This document shows positions 54,410 through 63,317 of a stretch of DNA of 64,000 nucleotides, in pieces. The position numbers were made by a program, and so were the translations under genes. This DNA comes from Tatumella morbirosei. GTDB lineage: Bacteria > Pseudomonadota > Gammaproteobacteria > Enterobacterales > Enterobacteriaceae. The stretch is taken from assembly GCF_000757425.2 (NCBI RefSeq), contig NZ_JPKR02000002.1:186001-250000 (forward strand), read 5' to 3'. The notes beneath the pieces are model-generated. The model was given only the letters and a program-made list of their open reading frames with translations. It had not been told where the DNA came from and made no database searches. How positions within the stretch are numbered: position 1 is the stretch's first letter; every line of letters begins with the position of its first letter.

Positions 54410-55456
54410 TCAGGCGACCACTGACCAGTTCAGGGTTTCTCCTGCCAGGAAAGGGATCAACACATCATCACCGGCGGCCACTGATTCAGGAACCGTCCAG
54501 GGCTTACGCAACAGAGTGACGGTATCGGTGTTAACCGGTAATCTGTAAAACTGCGGACCATTCAGAGAACAGAAGCCTTCCAGATGCTGCAGTGCGCCCA
54601 GTTCTTCGAACACTGTGGCATAGGCCGGCAGGGCTGTCGGTGCGTTAAACACTCCCGCACAACCACAGCTGGCTTCTTTACGGTGGCGCAAATGTGGTGC
54701 TGTATCGGTGCCAAGGAAGAAACGAGGGTGACCACTGGCAACCACCGTACGTAATGCTTCCTGATGGATATTCCGTTTCAGAATGGGCAGGCAATACAGA
54801 TGCGGGCGGATTCCGCCACTCAGCATATGGTTGCGGTTAAACATCAGATGCTGCGGCGTGATGGTGGCGGCCAGGTTCTGATCACCGGCAGTGACGTACT
54901 CCGCCGCATCTTTAGTGGTGATATGTTCCATCACTACCCGTAACTCAGGAAACTGGTTACGCAGGGGAATCAGTACCTGTTCGATAAATCTGGCTTCTCT
55001 GTCAAAGATATCGACATGAGAGTCCGTCACTTCTCCATGAATCAGTAATGGCATACCCAGTGACTGCATACGATCCAGCACCGCAGCGATGTGCTGAATA
55101 CTGGTGACGCCGTGGCTGGAGTTGGTGGTGGCATGCGCCGGATACAGTTTAGCCGCCGTGAACACGTTATCGCGGAAACCCTTTTCGATTTCGTCCGGGT
55201 CGAGAGAGTCTGTCAGATAGCAGGTCATCAGTGGCTGAAAACGGTGCTCTGCTGGCAATGCTGCCAGAATACGTTCGCGGTAAGCGTTGGCCGCTGCCAC
55301 ACTGGTCACCGGAGGGACAAGGTTAGGCATGACTATCGCCCGGCCAAATACCTCGCTGGTATAGGGCAGAACGGTGTTTAGCATTTCATCATCACGTAAA
55401 TGGATATGCCAGTCATCGGGGCGGCGTAAAGTGATCTTTTCAGGAAGGGCAGTCAT
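54410..55456 (-). CDS. pyrC: Dihydroorotase PyrC
   Basis: PyrC closes carbamoyl-aspartate to dihydroorotate in pyrimidine synthesis. The 348-residue protein equals E. coli PyrC in length. The zinc ligands are in DDWHIHLRD, the carboxylated lysine in TAAKLYPA, histidines in LIHGEV and EHITTKD, and the catalytic aspartate in FLGTDTAPH. It is monocistronic. A PurR box lies just upstream of the start. Confidence 0.95.
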   Translation of the reverse strand: MTALPEKITLRRPDDWHIHLRDDEMLNTVLPYTSEVFGRAIVMPNLVPPVTSVAAANAYRERILAALPAEHRFQPLMTCYLTDSLDPDEIEKGFRDNVFTAAKLYPAHATTNSSHGVTSIQHIAAVLDRMQSLGMPLLIHGEVTDSHVDIFDREARFIEQVLIPLRNQFPELRVVMEHITTKDAAEYVTAGDQNLAATITPQHLMFNRNHMLSGGIRPHLYCLPILKRNIHQEALRTVVASGHPRFFLGTDTAPHLRHRKEASCGCAGVFNAPTALPAYATVFEELGALQHLEGFCSLNGPQFYRLPVNTDTVTLLRKPWTVPESVAAGDDVLIPFLAGETLNWSVVA

Positions 55457-55476
55457 GCATCAGGCTCCGGCGTGGA

Positions 55477-55492
55477 AAGTAAACGTTTGCGG
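55477..55492 (-). promoter_or_regulatory. PurR operator upstream of pyrC
   Basis: Read on the minus strand, CCGCAAACGTTTACTT matches the PurR consensus ACGCAAACGTTTTCNT at nearly every position, with the central CAAACGTTT exact. It lies 21-36 bases before the pyrC ATG. E. coli pyrC is also PurR-repressed, so regulation is probably conserved. Confidence 0.8.
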
Positions 55493-55588
55493 GTTTTTAC
55501 CGGGGACTAAGAATAAAGCCCCTGTGGCAGGAATGCACTGATTATTTATACTGATTTTATGCCACAGGGGGATGGGGACTTGTTCGGT

Positions 55589-56152
55589 TTACGGTGTCAA
55601 AGAGATCACCAGTTCTCCTGGTCTGACTTCCAGTCCTTTCGCCAGCTTTTTCGCCAGGGCTTCGCCGGTGCTGTGATCCGCACTCAGGACGTAAGCCGGG
55701 TTCTCTTCGAAATAATGCTTCAGTGACTGATTCAGCAACGGCGTCAGGGCGCTTACCACATCATGCAGTTTCTCCGGGGTGACCTGGATATCGGTGATTT
55801 GCAGGTCCCGGAGATAGATAGCTGACTGCTGTGGGTCAAAGACTGGCTGAGCTTTCATTTTCAGGTTCACCACCGCGTGCTTATCACCAAACAGTGACTG
55901 CAAACGGATATCTGCACTACCAGACAGCATCACTTTATTTGGCTCTTCGCGTCCAATAGCTGCCTGCAGATTACTCAGGACAATATGGGCGTTTGCCAGT
56001 CCGTTAACACCAATGTCTTTCTGATAATTATCATGTTTTTGCAGTGCTTTGTTTACCTGCTGTTCACTGATTGAATATTCTGTCAGGTGGTTACAGCCAC
56101 TGAGCAGCAATACTGTAAAAAACACCGACAGACAGAAAACAAATTTACGCAT
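55589..56152 (-). CDS. yceB: YceB lipoprotein (DUF1439)
   Basis: The 187-residue lipoprotein (E. coli YceB 186 aa) has a lipobox LLLSGC with the acylated cysteine at residue 20, then LTEYSISEQQVNKALQKH, which is typical of the family. These lipoproteins have a lipid-binding SMP-like/TULIP type fold in related structures, but YceB function is unknown. It lies between pyrC and rimJ, close to its E. coli neighbours. Confidence 0.9.
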   Translation of the reverse strand: MRKFVFCLSVFFTVLLLSGCNHLTEYSISEQQVNKALQKHDNYQKDIGVNGLANAHIVLSNLQAAIGREEPNKVMLSGSADIRLQSLFGDKHAVVNLKMKAQPVFDPQQSAIYLRDLQITDIQVTPEKLHDVVSALTPLLNQSLKHYFEENPAYVLSADHSTGEALAKKLAKGLEVRPGELVISLTP

Positions 56153-56404
56153 TTATTCCTCAACTTACAGATAATATCCTGGCTTGTCTGATGATCATTT
56201 TGCCTGAGTTCTCCGGGGGTGTCATCCGTAAGACCCGGCAGAGGATGTTACTGCTATTATCAGCCGCGGGGAATGGCGGTGCAGAATCGTCGCAAAACAG
56301 TGCGTTTTTAATGGGATAAATTTACTGTTGGTATTAACATAACCTGCCGGCCGGTCAGAAAGGACAGTGCCGCCTATTATCTGCTCATCAGTCAGGGAGT
56401 ATTT

Positions 56405-56995
56405 ATGTTTGGATATCGTACAGTATCTTCGCGGGTGAGTCTGACCACTGACCGGATGGTGGTGCGTTTGGTGAATGACCGTGATGCGTGGCGAATGGCA
56501 GATTATTATGCAGCTAACCGTGATTACCTCACGCCATGGGAGCCTATCCGTGACCAAAGCTATTTTCAGCCTTCCGGCTGGCAGCCACGGTTGTCCATTA
56601 TGACTGAGCAGCAACGGCAGGGGGCGGCCTACTATTTTATTTTACTGGACCCCACCGGTCAGGAAGTGATGGGCGTGGCGAATTTCAGTAATGTGGTGCG
56701 CGGCTGTTTCTATGCCTGTTATCTCGGCTATTCACTGGGAGAAAAATGGCAGGGACAGGGACTGATGCAGGAAGCATTGCAGGCAGCGATTCGTTACATG
56801 CAGCGTCAGCACAAAATCCACCGCATCATGGCTAATTACATGCCACGCAATCAACGAAGCGGTAATCTGCTGGCCAGGCTGGGATTCGAGAAAGAAGGTT
56901 ATGCACGTCAGTATTTATTGATTAATGGCGTCTGGGAGGATCATGTCCTCACCGCACTGACCTGGGCGGAAGGCAGCGCAGATAAATACTGCTAA
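56405..56995 (+). CDS. rimJ: Ribosomal protein S5 alanine N-acetyltransferase RimJ
   Basis: RimJ acetylates the N-terminus of ribosomal protein S5. The 196-residue GNAT protein (E. coli 194) has the family blocks [21 protein letters not shown], the acetyl-CoA site [19 protein letters not shown] and [22 protein letters not shown]. It is monocistronic here and lies directly before murJ, because yceH and mviM are missing. Confidence 0.92.
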   Translation: MFGYRTVSSRVSLTTDRMVVRLVNDRDAWRMADYYAANRDYLTPWEPIRDQSYFQPSGWQPRLSIMTEQQRQGAAYYFILLDPTGQEVMGVANFSNVVRGCFYACYLGYSLGEKWQGQGLMQEALQAAIRYMQRQHKIHRIMANYMPRNQRSGNLLARLGFEKEGYARQYLLINGVWEDHVLTALTWAEGSADKYC

Positions 56996-57139
56996 CTCAT
57001 GCCTTGTAACAAACATCGCTGGTGATTTTTATCAGCCTCAGTAGACTAACGCCGGCTCGCTGGATGAGCGAACCACTGAACGGGAACCTGACTACCGTTC
57101 GGGACATACATGTCGTAATTGCAGGATGTCTGAACACTT

Positions 57140-58678
57140 ATGAATTTGCTTAAATCACTGGCTGCGGTCAGTTCTATGACGCTGTTTTCGCGTGTGCTGG
57201 GTTTTGCGCGCGATGCGATAGTTGCCCGGGTTTTTGGGGCCGGGATGGCAACTGATGCCTTTTTTGTGGCGTTCAAATTACCCAATCTGTTACGCCGTAT
57301 CTTCGCCGAAGGGGCATTTTCTCAGGCATTCGTGCCGATTCTGGCTGAATACAAGAATAAACAGGGTGAAGAAGCGACCCGTATTTTTGTGTCGTATGTT
57401 TCCGGATTACTGACACTGGTACTGGCGGTGGTAACATTGCTGGGAATGCTGGCGGCCCCTTGGGTTATCTACGTTACCGCGCCCGGGTTTGCAGATACCG
57501 CAGATAAATTTGCACTGACCACGGCACTGTTGCGGGTCACCTTTCCCTATATTCTGCTTATCTCTATTGCTTCATTAATTGGCGCTATTCTGAATACCTG
57601 GAACCGTTTCTCTGTTCCGGCTTTTGCACCAACCTTATTGAATGTAAGTATGATTTTCTTTGCACTGGTGGCCGCGCCCTGGTTTCACCCGCATGTCATG
57701 GCTCTGGCATGGGCAGTGGTCGCCGGTGGGGTACTACAGTTAGGCTACCAGCTGCCGCATTTACGTAAGATAGGTATGCTGGTTTTACCACGAATTAACC
57801 TGCGTGATGCTGGTGTCTGGCGGGTCTTACGTCAGATGGGGCCGGCTATCCTGGGGGTTTCCGTCAGCCAGATTTCATTAATTATCAACACTATTTTTGC
57901 TTCATTTCTGGTCTCTGGTTCTGTTTCATGGATGTACTACGCAGACCGCCTGATGGAGTTTCCGTCGGGGGTGCTGGGTGTGGCTTTGGGTACAATACTG
58001 TTACCCTCATTATCGCGCAGTTTTTCCAGTGGAAATTTTACTGAATATTCTCACCTGATGGACTGGGGACTGCGGTTATGCCTGTTACTCGCGATCCCAA
58101 GTTCGGTCGCCATTGGTATTCTTGCCGGACCGTTGACGTCAGCATTGTTCCAGTACGGTAAATTCACTGCGTTCGATGCGCTGATGACCCAACGGGCACT
58201 GGTGGCTTATGCGGTAGGCCTGGTTGGGCTGATCGTGGTGAAGGTGTTGGCGCCGGGGTTCTACTCCCGTCAGGACATTAAAACCCCGGTCAAGATTGCC
58301 ATAGTGACCCTGATTTCGACACAAATTATGAATTTGGCATTTATCGGGCCACTGAAACATGCCGGTTTATCCCTGTCGATTGGTCTGGCAGCCTGTCTGA
58401 ACGCGGCGTTGTTATTCTGGCAGTTACGTAAGAAAAACTTTTTCCAGCCGCAGCCTGGTTGGGCTCGTTTTCTTATTCGTCTGATTATTTCGGTTCTGAT
58501 TATGGCCGCCGTGTTATGCGTTATCCTGCATTACATGCCGTCATGGGGTGAAGGCGAAATGGTGTGGCGTATCCTGCGGCTGGCCGGTGTTTGTGCGATT
58601 GGCGGGGCGGTTTATTTTGGCAGTCTGGGACTGCTGGGTTTCAGAGTGAAAGATTTTGCCCGTCGTAGCCAGACCTGA
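57140..58678 (+). CDS. murJ: Lipid II flippase MurJ (MviN)
   Basis: MurJ flips the peptidoglycan precursor lipid II across the inner membrane and is essential. The 512-residue protein (E. coli 511) has 14 helices and is nearly identical to E. coli over [37 protein letters not shown] and [35 protein letters not shown]-like blocks. The substrate-cavity arginines (Arg18, Arg24, Arg52 region) are in these. A hairpin follows the stop. Confidence 0.95.
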   Translation: MNLLKSLAAVSSMTLFSRVLGFARDAIVARVFGAGMATDAFFVAFKLPNLLRRIFAEGAFSQAFVPILAEYKNKQGEEATRIFVSYVSGLLTLVLAVVTLLGMLAAPWVIYVTAPGFADTADKFALTTALLRVTFPYILLISIASLIGAILNTWNRFSVPAFAPTLLNVSMIFFALVAAPWFHPHVMALAWAVVAGGVLQLGYQLPHLRKIGMLVLPRINLRDAGVWRVLRQMGPAILGVSVSQISLIINTIFASFLVSGSVSWMYYADRLMEFPSGVLGVALGTILLPSLSRSFSSGNFTEYSHLMDWGLRLCLLLAIPSSVAIGILAGPLTSALFQYGKFTAFDALMTQRALVAYAVGLVGLIVVKVLAPGFYSRQDIKTPVKIAIVTLISTQIMNLAFIGPLKHAGLSLSIGLAACLNAALLFWQLRKKNFFQPQPGWARFLIRLIISVLIMAAVLCVILHYMPSWGEGEMVWRILRLAGVCAIGGAVYFGSLGLLGFRVKDFARRSQT

Positions 58679-58687
58679 TTAGGCTTT

Positions 58688-58724
58688 ACCGGCAGTGACA
58701 GCTCTGTGGCTGCCGGTTCATTTC
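58688..58724 (+). terminator. Hairpin after murJ
   Basis: ACCGGCAG (58688-58695) and CTGCCGGT (58710-58717) form an 8-bp stem, and ACAG/CTGT can pair inside the loop. TCATTTCCC follows, so it is only moderately terminator-like. Confidence 0.45.
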
Positions 58725-58924
58725 CCTTCCTTTACCCTTCCGTGCGATCTGATCTTCACTTTACGCAGGAGATCTGGCTGTGCTTCGCCCGGAGTTCCGG
58801 GGCTTATTCGGATGCCGTTATTCACCTTGTCGGAGAATACAATGGTCAGGAAATTCAGGCAAAAAAGCACCGGACAGGGGGAGCGCCCTGTTCCGGGAAG
58901 GGATGACGACACTTTTTTTATCCG

Positions 58925-59344
58925 TTATTTCGTCTGACCATCCGGGCCGTAGAAATGCTGGTTTTTAAGTGGTGTTAATACAGCCAGTGCCTGTTGTGTC
59001 CACTGAAACTGCTGCTGTAAAAGCATACCGGTATGCTGATTGGCTTGCTGTAAAACTGACAGTTGATGACACAGATCCAGCCACATTGAGTGCAACTCTT
59101 CGGAACGGGCAAATGGCGCGGTCAACCCGACAGGCTGTCCGGTCTCGGTCAGACGGGTATCAAGATAACCCAGGGTATTTAATGCGGCCTGTTTATCTTC
59201 GGTCAGACTTTGTAAGCGGTAGCTGTCAGGCCGGGCACTGCTCAGTTCCTGCTGTTCCCTCTGTATCATCAGTTGTAGTGAGGAAAGGACCTGCTGCATA
59301 TTCTGTATAATGATCTTCAGCTTCCCGCGGACATTAGTCTGCAT
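58925..59344 (-). CDS. flgN: Flagellar chaperone FlgN
   Basis: FlgN is the cytoplasmic export chaperone for the hook-filament junction proteins FlgK and FlgL. The 139-residue protein (E. coli 138) is entirely helical with a coiled-coil start (IIIQNMQQVLSSLQLMIQREQQELS). The ATG at 59344 lies within the end of flgM (overlap 11 bases), so the two are coupled. It is the last gene of flgAMN. Confidence 0.88.
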   Translation of the reverse strand: MQTNVRGKLKIIIQNMQQVLSSLQLMIQREQQELSSARPDSYRLQSLTEDKQAALNTLGYLDTRLTETGQPVGLTAPFARSEELHSMWLDLCHQLSVLQQANQHTGMLLQQQFQWTQQALAVLTPLKNQHFYGPDGQTK

Positions 59345-59633
59345 CACTTTCCATCCTTATCAGGCTGCCGGCAATTCCCTGTGCAACGGCACGGCTGTTT
59401 GTCTGATAACTACCCTCTGCCAGAGCCTTGCGAATTTCGTCCACCCGGGACTGCCGGATATCCTGGCTGTTGTCATTATGCAGCATCTGCTGTGTCTGCT
59501 GAAGGTTAATCCTTGGAGCCGGAGACCGGGTTTCAGGAGTCGGGGAGCTATTTCGGTTCAGGATAACAGGGCCCCGTGGTTTTGCTGCCGCCTTTATCAC
59601 TGCGGCAGACAAGGTTTTATCAATGCTCATCAT
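59334..59633 (-). CDS. flgM: Anti-sigma-28 factor FlgM
   Basis: FlgM holds sigma-28 (FliA) inactive until the hook is finished, when it is secreted. The protein is 98-99 residues (E. coli 97). The C-terminal half has the helices that bind FliA (INLQQTQQMLHNDNSQDIRQ and RVDEIRKALAEG...IAGSLIR). Either of two tandem ATGs (59633, 59630) may be used; GGAG precedes them. A near-perfect sigma-28 promoter lies upstream. Confidence 0.88.
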   Translation of the reverse strand: MMSIDKTLSAAVIKAAAKPRGPVILNRNSSPTPETRSPAPRINLQQTQQMLHNDNSQDIRQSRVDEIRKALAEGSYQTNSRAVAQGIAGSLIRMESDAD

Positions 59634-59687
59634 TTTCGCTCCACTACAGAGGGTTCACTACCTGGATATTCAGGCGGGATACACGGG

Positions 59688-59714
59688 TTATCGGCAACGG
59701 AGATCAAAACATTA
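59688..59714 (-). promoter_or_regulatory. Sigma-28 (FliA) promoter for flgMN
   Basis: On the minus strand TAATGTTT (59714-59707), an 11-base spacer and GCCGATAA (59695-59688) match the sigma-28 consensus TAAAGTTT-N11-GCCGATAA with one mismatch. It lies 55 bases before the flgM start, after the flgA stop, so flgM and flgN can be made as a class 3 transcript as in Salmonella. Confidence 0.85.
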
Positions 59715-59729
59715 GGCTTAGGTTTTGCT

Positions 59730-60383
59730 TTAATTGATGTTTACGCTCAACTTTCCTTGGGCATCGACTACTGCATTAACGATCTGCCCGTTTTCGGTAC
59801 GAACTTTGACTTCCCCGCCTGCTGCGGCATTGTTTAGTGCAGTACCGGAACTGCTCGCCCTGAATCCTTCGCCGTTGAGTTCGACCTGCACGTTATCACC
59901 ACTTTTCACTCGCCAGGGTTTGCGAAACAAGCTGGAAATAATCACTTTTCCAGGCGGAACAGACTGCAATGCGATAGCGGGTAGCAGTGTTTCCGGAACC
60001 AGCAAGGCTCGTGCCGGCAGCTTGTCCAGCCTGCCACTCTGTACTGACAACATATTCCGGCTGACCAGGCTGCCTCTGCTGATGGCTTGTGATGAAACAT
60101 AATATTGACCGGTGACCTGGAGTTCTATCTGTAGAAAATTTCGTCGTTGTCCGCAACTTGCGCTGACCGTCATTCTTCCCCAGCGCTGGCTGTTCCCGGG
60201 CAAGCTAAACACTGGTTGTGTGCAGTCTGGCCATTGTTTCGACGGTGTGCGAACCACCACCTGCATATGGGCTGCATAGCCTGGATCCCTGCTGGCAAAA
60301 AACACCTTTAGCTGCTGTGAAAGATCGTTGGCCTGGCCGAAAAAGGCAGGGAATAATAACAGTAAACTCAGGTGTTTTCTCAT
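59730..60383 (-). CDS. flgA: Flagellar P-ring chaperone FlgA
   Basis: FlgA is a periplasmic chaperone for assembly of the FlgI P-ring. The 217-residue protein (E. coli 219) has a Sec signal (MRKHLSLLLLFPAFFGQA) and the C-terminal SAF-like beta-clip domain around ISRGSLVSRNMLSV, followed by PPGKVIISSLFRKPWRVKSGDNVQV. It is divergent from flgB. Confidence 0.9.
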   Translation of the reverse strand: MRKHLSLLLLFPAFFGQANDLSQQLKVFFASRDPGYAAHMQVVVRTPSKQWPDCTQPVFSLPGNSQRWGRMTVSASCGQRRNFLQIELQVTGQYYVSSQAISRGSLVSRNMLSVQSGRLDKLPARALLVPETLLPAIALQSVPPGKVIISSLFRKPWRVKSGDNVQVELNGEGFRASSSGTALNNAAAGGEVKVRTENGQIVNAVVDAQGKLSVNIN

Positions 60384-60441
60384 CGGGGTAACTCTAATTG
60401 ACTGTAATTTAGGTTAATTTTAGACATTAACTGCAATTCTC

Positions 60442-60484
60442 AAACGATAAACTAGCGCTGTTTTTTTTGGCTATTCTGCCGATT
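60442..60484. promoter_or_regulatory. Possible FlhD4C2 box between flgA and flgB
   Basis: AAACGATAAACTAGCG (60442-60457) and GGCTATTCTGCCGATT (60469-60484), separated by 11 bases, resemble the two half-boxes of the FlhDC consensus (AATGGCAGAAATAGCG, N10-12, CGCTATTTCTGCCATT) with several mismatches. The position in the divergent flgA-flgB promoter is where the class 2 activator binds in E. coli. Confidence 0.45.
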
Positions 60485-60540
60485 TCCTGATGTTCCGATC
60501 CCGTATTGTGACCAGACTTATTTGCTAACCGGAGCAACTT

Positions 60541-60951
60541 ATGTCCGACAAACTGGATGCCAGCCTGAACTTTGCCAGTCAGGCATTAAATCTGCGTGAT
60601 CAGCGCCAGAAGATACTCGCATCTAACATTGCCAATGCAGACACTCCCGGATATCAGGCCAGGGACATTGATTTTTCTGAGCAACTGACCCGGGCTATCC
60701 GTGAGGGCCAACCCCAAGCCCGGGGACTGTCTCTGAACCTGACTTCCGGGCGGCATATTGCCGCGCAAAGTCAAACGTTTCTCTCTCCTGATTTACTCTA
60801 TCGCGTACCCGATCAGCCAGCCGCGGACGGGAATACCGTCGATATGGACAGAGAGCGGGTACAGTTTGCGGATAACAGTATGAAGTATCAGGCTGACCTG
60901 ACCATTTTATCTTCACAAATCAAACAGATGATAAGCGTAATGCAAGGATAA
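60541..60951 (+). CDS. flgB: Flagellar basal-body rod protein FlgB
   Basis: FlgB is the innermost rod protein. The 136-residue protein (E. coli 138) has the flagellar rod N-terminal motif [24 protein letters not shown] and a C-terminal helix. CCGGAG lies before the ATG. First gene of the flgBCDEF operon. Confidence 0.93.
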   Translation: MSDKLDASLNFASQALNLRDQRQKILASNIANADTPGYQARDIDFSEQLTRAIREGQPQARGLSLNLTSGRHIAAQSQTFLSPDLLYRVPDQPAADGNTVDMDRERVQFADNSMKYQADLTILSSQIKQMISVMQG

Positions 60952-60959
60952 CTGATGCC

Positions 60960-61364
60960 ATGAGCCTCTTTTCTATTTTTGATATCTCCGGGTCAGCACT
61001 GACAGCAGAGTCACAACGACTGAATGTCAGCGCCAGTAATCTGGCTAATGCTGACAGCCGGACCGGACCGGATGGCCAGCCATACCGGGCTAAACAGGTG
61101 ATTTTCAGGAGTAATGCTTCTGCCGCGAATGGTGCTGGTGGGGTACATGTGGCCGGGATAGTGGATGATCCTGTCCCGTTCAAACGAGTTTACGCCCCGG
61201 GCGACCCTCAGGCAGATGGCCAAGGGTACATACGGATGCCAAACGTGGATGTGGTCGCTGAAACCGTTAACACCATTTCAGCTTCGCGCAGTTACCAGGC
61301 CAATGTGGAAGTGATGAATACCGCCAAAAGCCTGATGATGAAAACGCTGACCCTGGGTCAGTAA
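60960..61364 (+). CDS. flgC: Flagellar basal-body rod protein FlgC
   Basis: The 134-residue rod protein has the same length as in E. coli. [24 protein letters not shown] at the start and [29 protein letters not shown] at the end are the rod/hook terminal motifs. It starts eight bases after flgB. Confidence 0.93.
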   Translation: MSLFSIFDISGSALTAESQRLNVSASNLANADSRTGPDGQPYRAKQVIFRSNASAANGAGGVHVAGIVDDPVPFKRVYAPGDPQADGQGYIRMPNVDVVAETVNTISASRSYQANVEVMNTAKSLMMKTLTLGQ

Positions 61365-61374
61365 AGGAGACAAC

Positions 61375-62082
61375 ATGAGTATTAGTGCGACGGTGGAAAG
61401 AGCCAGCAACCAGCCGGTAATACGCGACAGCACAGCCAGCAACAGTAATGGCAACAGCGCCGCAGACCTGCAGAATCAGTTTATGACGTTGCTGGTGGCT
61501 CAGCTGAAAAATCAGGATCCCACCAATCCAATGGATAATAGTGCTCTGACCTCACAGCTGGCACAAATCAATACGCTGAGTGGCATTGAGCAGCTTAATA
61601 CCACCCTGAATTCGGTATCAGGACAAATTTCCGCGGGCCAGTCTATGGAAAATACCTTACTGATTGGCCATGGGGTGATGGTGCCGGGCAACACACTGCT
61701 GTCAGGCAAAGACAGCTCTTCAGATGACGGCGCAATGACCACAACCCCGTTTGGTGTCGAGACTCCGGTCAGCATCAGTAGTGCGGTAGCCACCATTACC
61801 GACAGCGACGGCAATGTTGTCGCGAAACTGGATCTCGGCAGTATGGATGCCGGGGTACATACCTTCCAGTGGGATGGGACCGGTGAAGACGGTAGCCCGG
61901 CTCCGGAAGGGAAATACACGGTAACTATTAGTGCCAGTGCCGATGATACCCCGGTGGATGTGACCAGCCTGAGCTATGCCCAGGTATATGGTGTGACTCC
62001 GGGAGTGAACGGTAATCCCGGTGTGCTAAATCTCGGGGCTTTTGGCAACGCGACTCTCGATCAGATACGTCAGATTCTTTAA
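61375..62082 (+). CDS. flgD: Flagellar hook cap/assembly protein FlgD
   Basis: FlgD caps the growing hook and is not part of the finished flagellum. The 235-residue protein (E. coli 231) has the conserved N-terminus (QFMTLLVAQLKNQDPTNPMDN near residue 35-55) and C-terminal Tudor/FnIII-like domain around FQWDGTGEDG. It starts ten bases after flgC. Confidence 0.93.
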   Translation: MSISATVERASNQPVIRDSTASNSNGNSAADLQNQFMTLLVAQLKNQDPTNPMDNSALTSQLAQINTLSGIEQLNTTLNSVSGQISAGQSMENTLLIGHGVMVPGNTLLSGKDSSSDDGAMTTTPFGVETPVSISSAVATITDSDGNVVAKLDLGSMDAGVHTFQWDGTGEDGSPAPEGKYTVTISASADDTPVDVTSLSYAQVYGVTPGVNGNPGVLNLGAFGNATLDQIRQIL

Positions 62083-62099
62083 CTTACTTAGGAGCTATT

Positions 62100-63302
62100 A
62101 TGTCTTTTTCACAGGCTGTCAGTGGGCTTAATGCCGCTTCAGCGAATCTGGATGTCATAGGTAACAATATTGCTAACTCAGCAACGTCTGGTTTTAAAGC
62201 CAGTACCGCAGCCTTTGCCGATATGTTTGCCGCCTCGCAGATAGGGCTGGGGACCAAAGTGTCGAAAGTGATTCAGGACTTCGGCGACGGGGCGACAACC
62301 TCGACGGGACGAGCCCTGGATGTGGCACTGAGTGGTAACGGCTTTTTCCGCCTGACCGATACCAGCGGTAATGTTTACTATTCACGAAATGGTCAGTTCT
62401 CGCTGGATGCCAACCGTAATCTGGTGAATACCGGAGGACTGAATGTGACCGGTTATCCGGCCAGTGGGATTCCGGCGGTGATTCAAACCGGGGCTAATCC
62501 GGGCCCGTTGAAAATTCCGGATACCCAGATGCAGGCCAATGCAACCACCAAAGCCTCATTAGTGGCAAAGCTGAATTCGACCGATTCGGTTCCCGATGTG
62601 ACCCCTTTTGATCCTACTAATGTGGATAGCTTCAATGCGAAAAGTACCGTTACGGTGTTTGACTCACAGGGCAATCAGCATCAGCTTGACCTTTATTTTG
62701 TAAAGAATGCGGATAATCAATGGACCTGTAACCCGATAGATTCAACCACCGGTCAGGCCAGTGCCTCTTTCGGGATGACTTTTGATGAAAATGGGGTACT
62801 GACCAGCTCACCGCAACAAACGTTGGTGATTCAGGGCAGTAATGGCGCCGCCGCTAATCAGTCTATTACCCTGAGCCTGTTGAACAGTATGCAGCAGAAC
62901 ACCGGAGCGAGTACTTTTGGCAGCCCTGAACAGGATGGATTTGCACCAGGCGATCTGACGGGTTATCGCATCAATGATGACGGTACTATTACAGGCACAT
63001 ACTCCAACCAGAAAACTCAGCTACTGGGGCAGATTGTGTTGTCATCTTTTGCCAACCCGGAAGGGCTTCAGTCACAGGGGGATAATGTCTGGGCAGAAAC
63101 CAGTGCCTCGGGTCAGCCGGCGCTCGGTGTTGCCGATACCGGCAACTTTGGTTCACTGACCGCCGGAGCCCTTGAAGCTTCAAATGTGGATATGAGTAAA
63201 GAGCTGGTGAATATGATTGTCGCACAACGTAATTATCAGTCGAATGCGCAGACAATCAAAACCCAGGATCAGATCCTTAACACGCTGGTTAACCTGCGTT
63301 AA
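62100..63302 (+). CDS. flgE: Flagellar hook protein FlgE
   Basis: FlgE forms the hook. The 400-residue protein (E. coli 402) has the N-terminal SGLNAASANLDVIGNNIANSATSGFK, a variable D1/D2 middle, and the C-terminal VDMSKELVNMIVAQRNYQSNAQTIKTQDQ segment. TTAGGAGC lies before the ATG. Confidence 0.95.
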   Translation: MSFSQAVSGLNAASANLDVIGNNIANSATSGFKASTAAFADMFAASQIGLGTKVSKVIQDFGDGATTSTGRALDVALSGNGFFRLTDTSGNVYYSRNGQFSLDANRNLVNTGGLNVTGYPASGIPAVIQTGANPGPLKIPDTQMQANATTKASLVAKLNSTDSVPDVTPFDPTNVDSFNAKSTVTVFDSQGNQHQLDLYFVKNADNQWTCNPIDSTTGQASASFGMTFDENGVLTSSPQQTLVIQGSNGAAANQSITLSLLNSMQQNTGASTFGSPEQDGFAPGDLTGYRINDDGTITGTYSNQKTQLLGQIVLSSFANPEGLQSQGDNVWAETSASGQPALGVADTGNFGSLTAGALEASNVDMSKELVNMIVAQRNYQSNAQTIKTQDQILNTLVNLR

Positions 63303-63317
63303 GCGAAGGGCTTTGCA

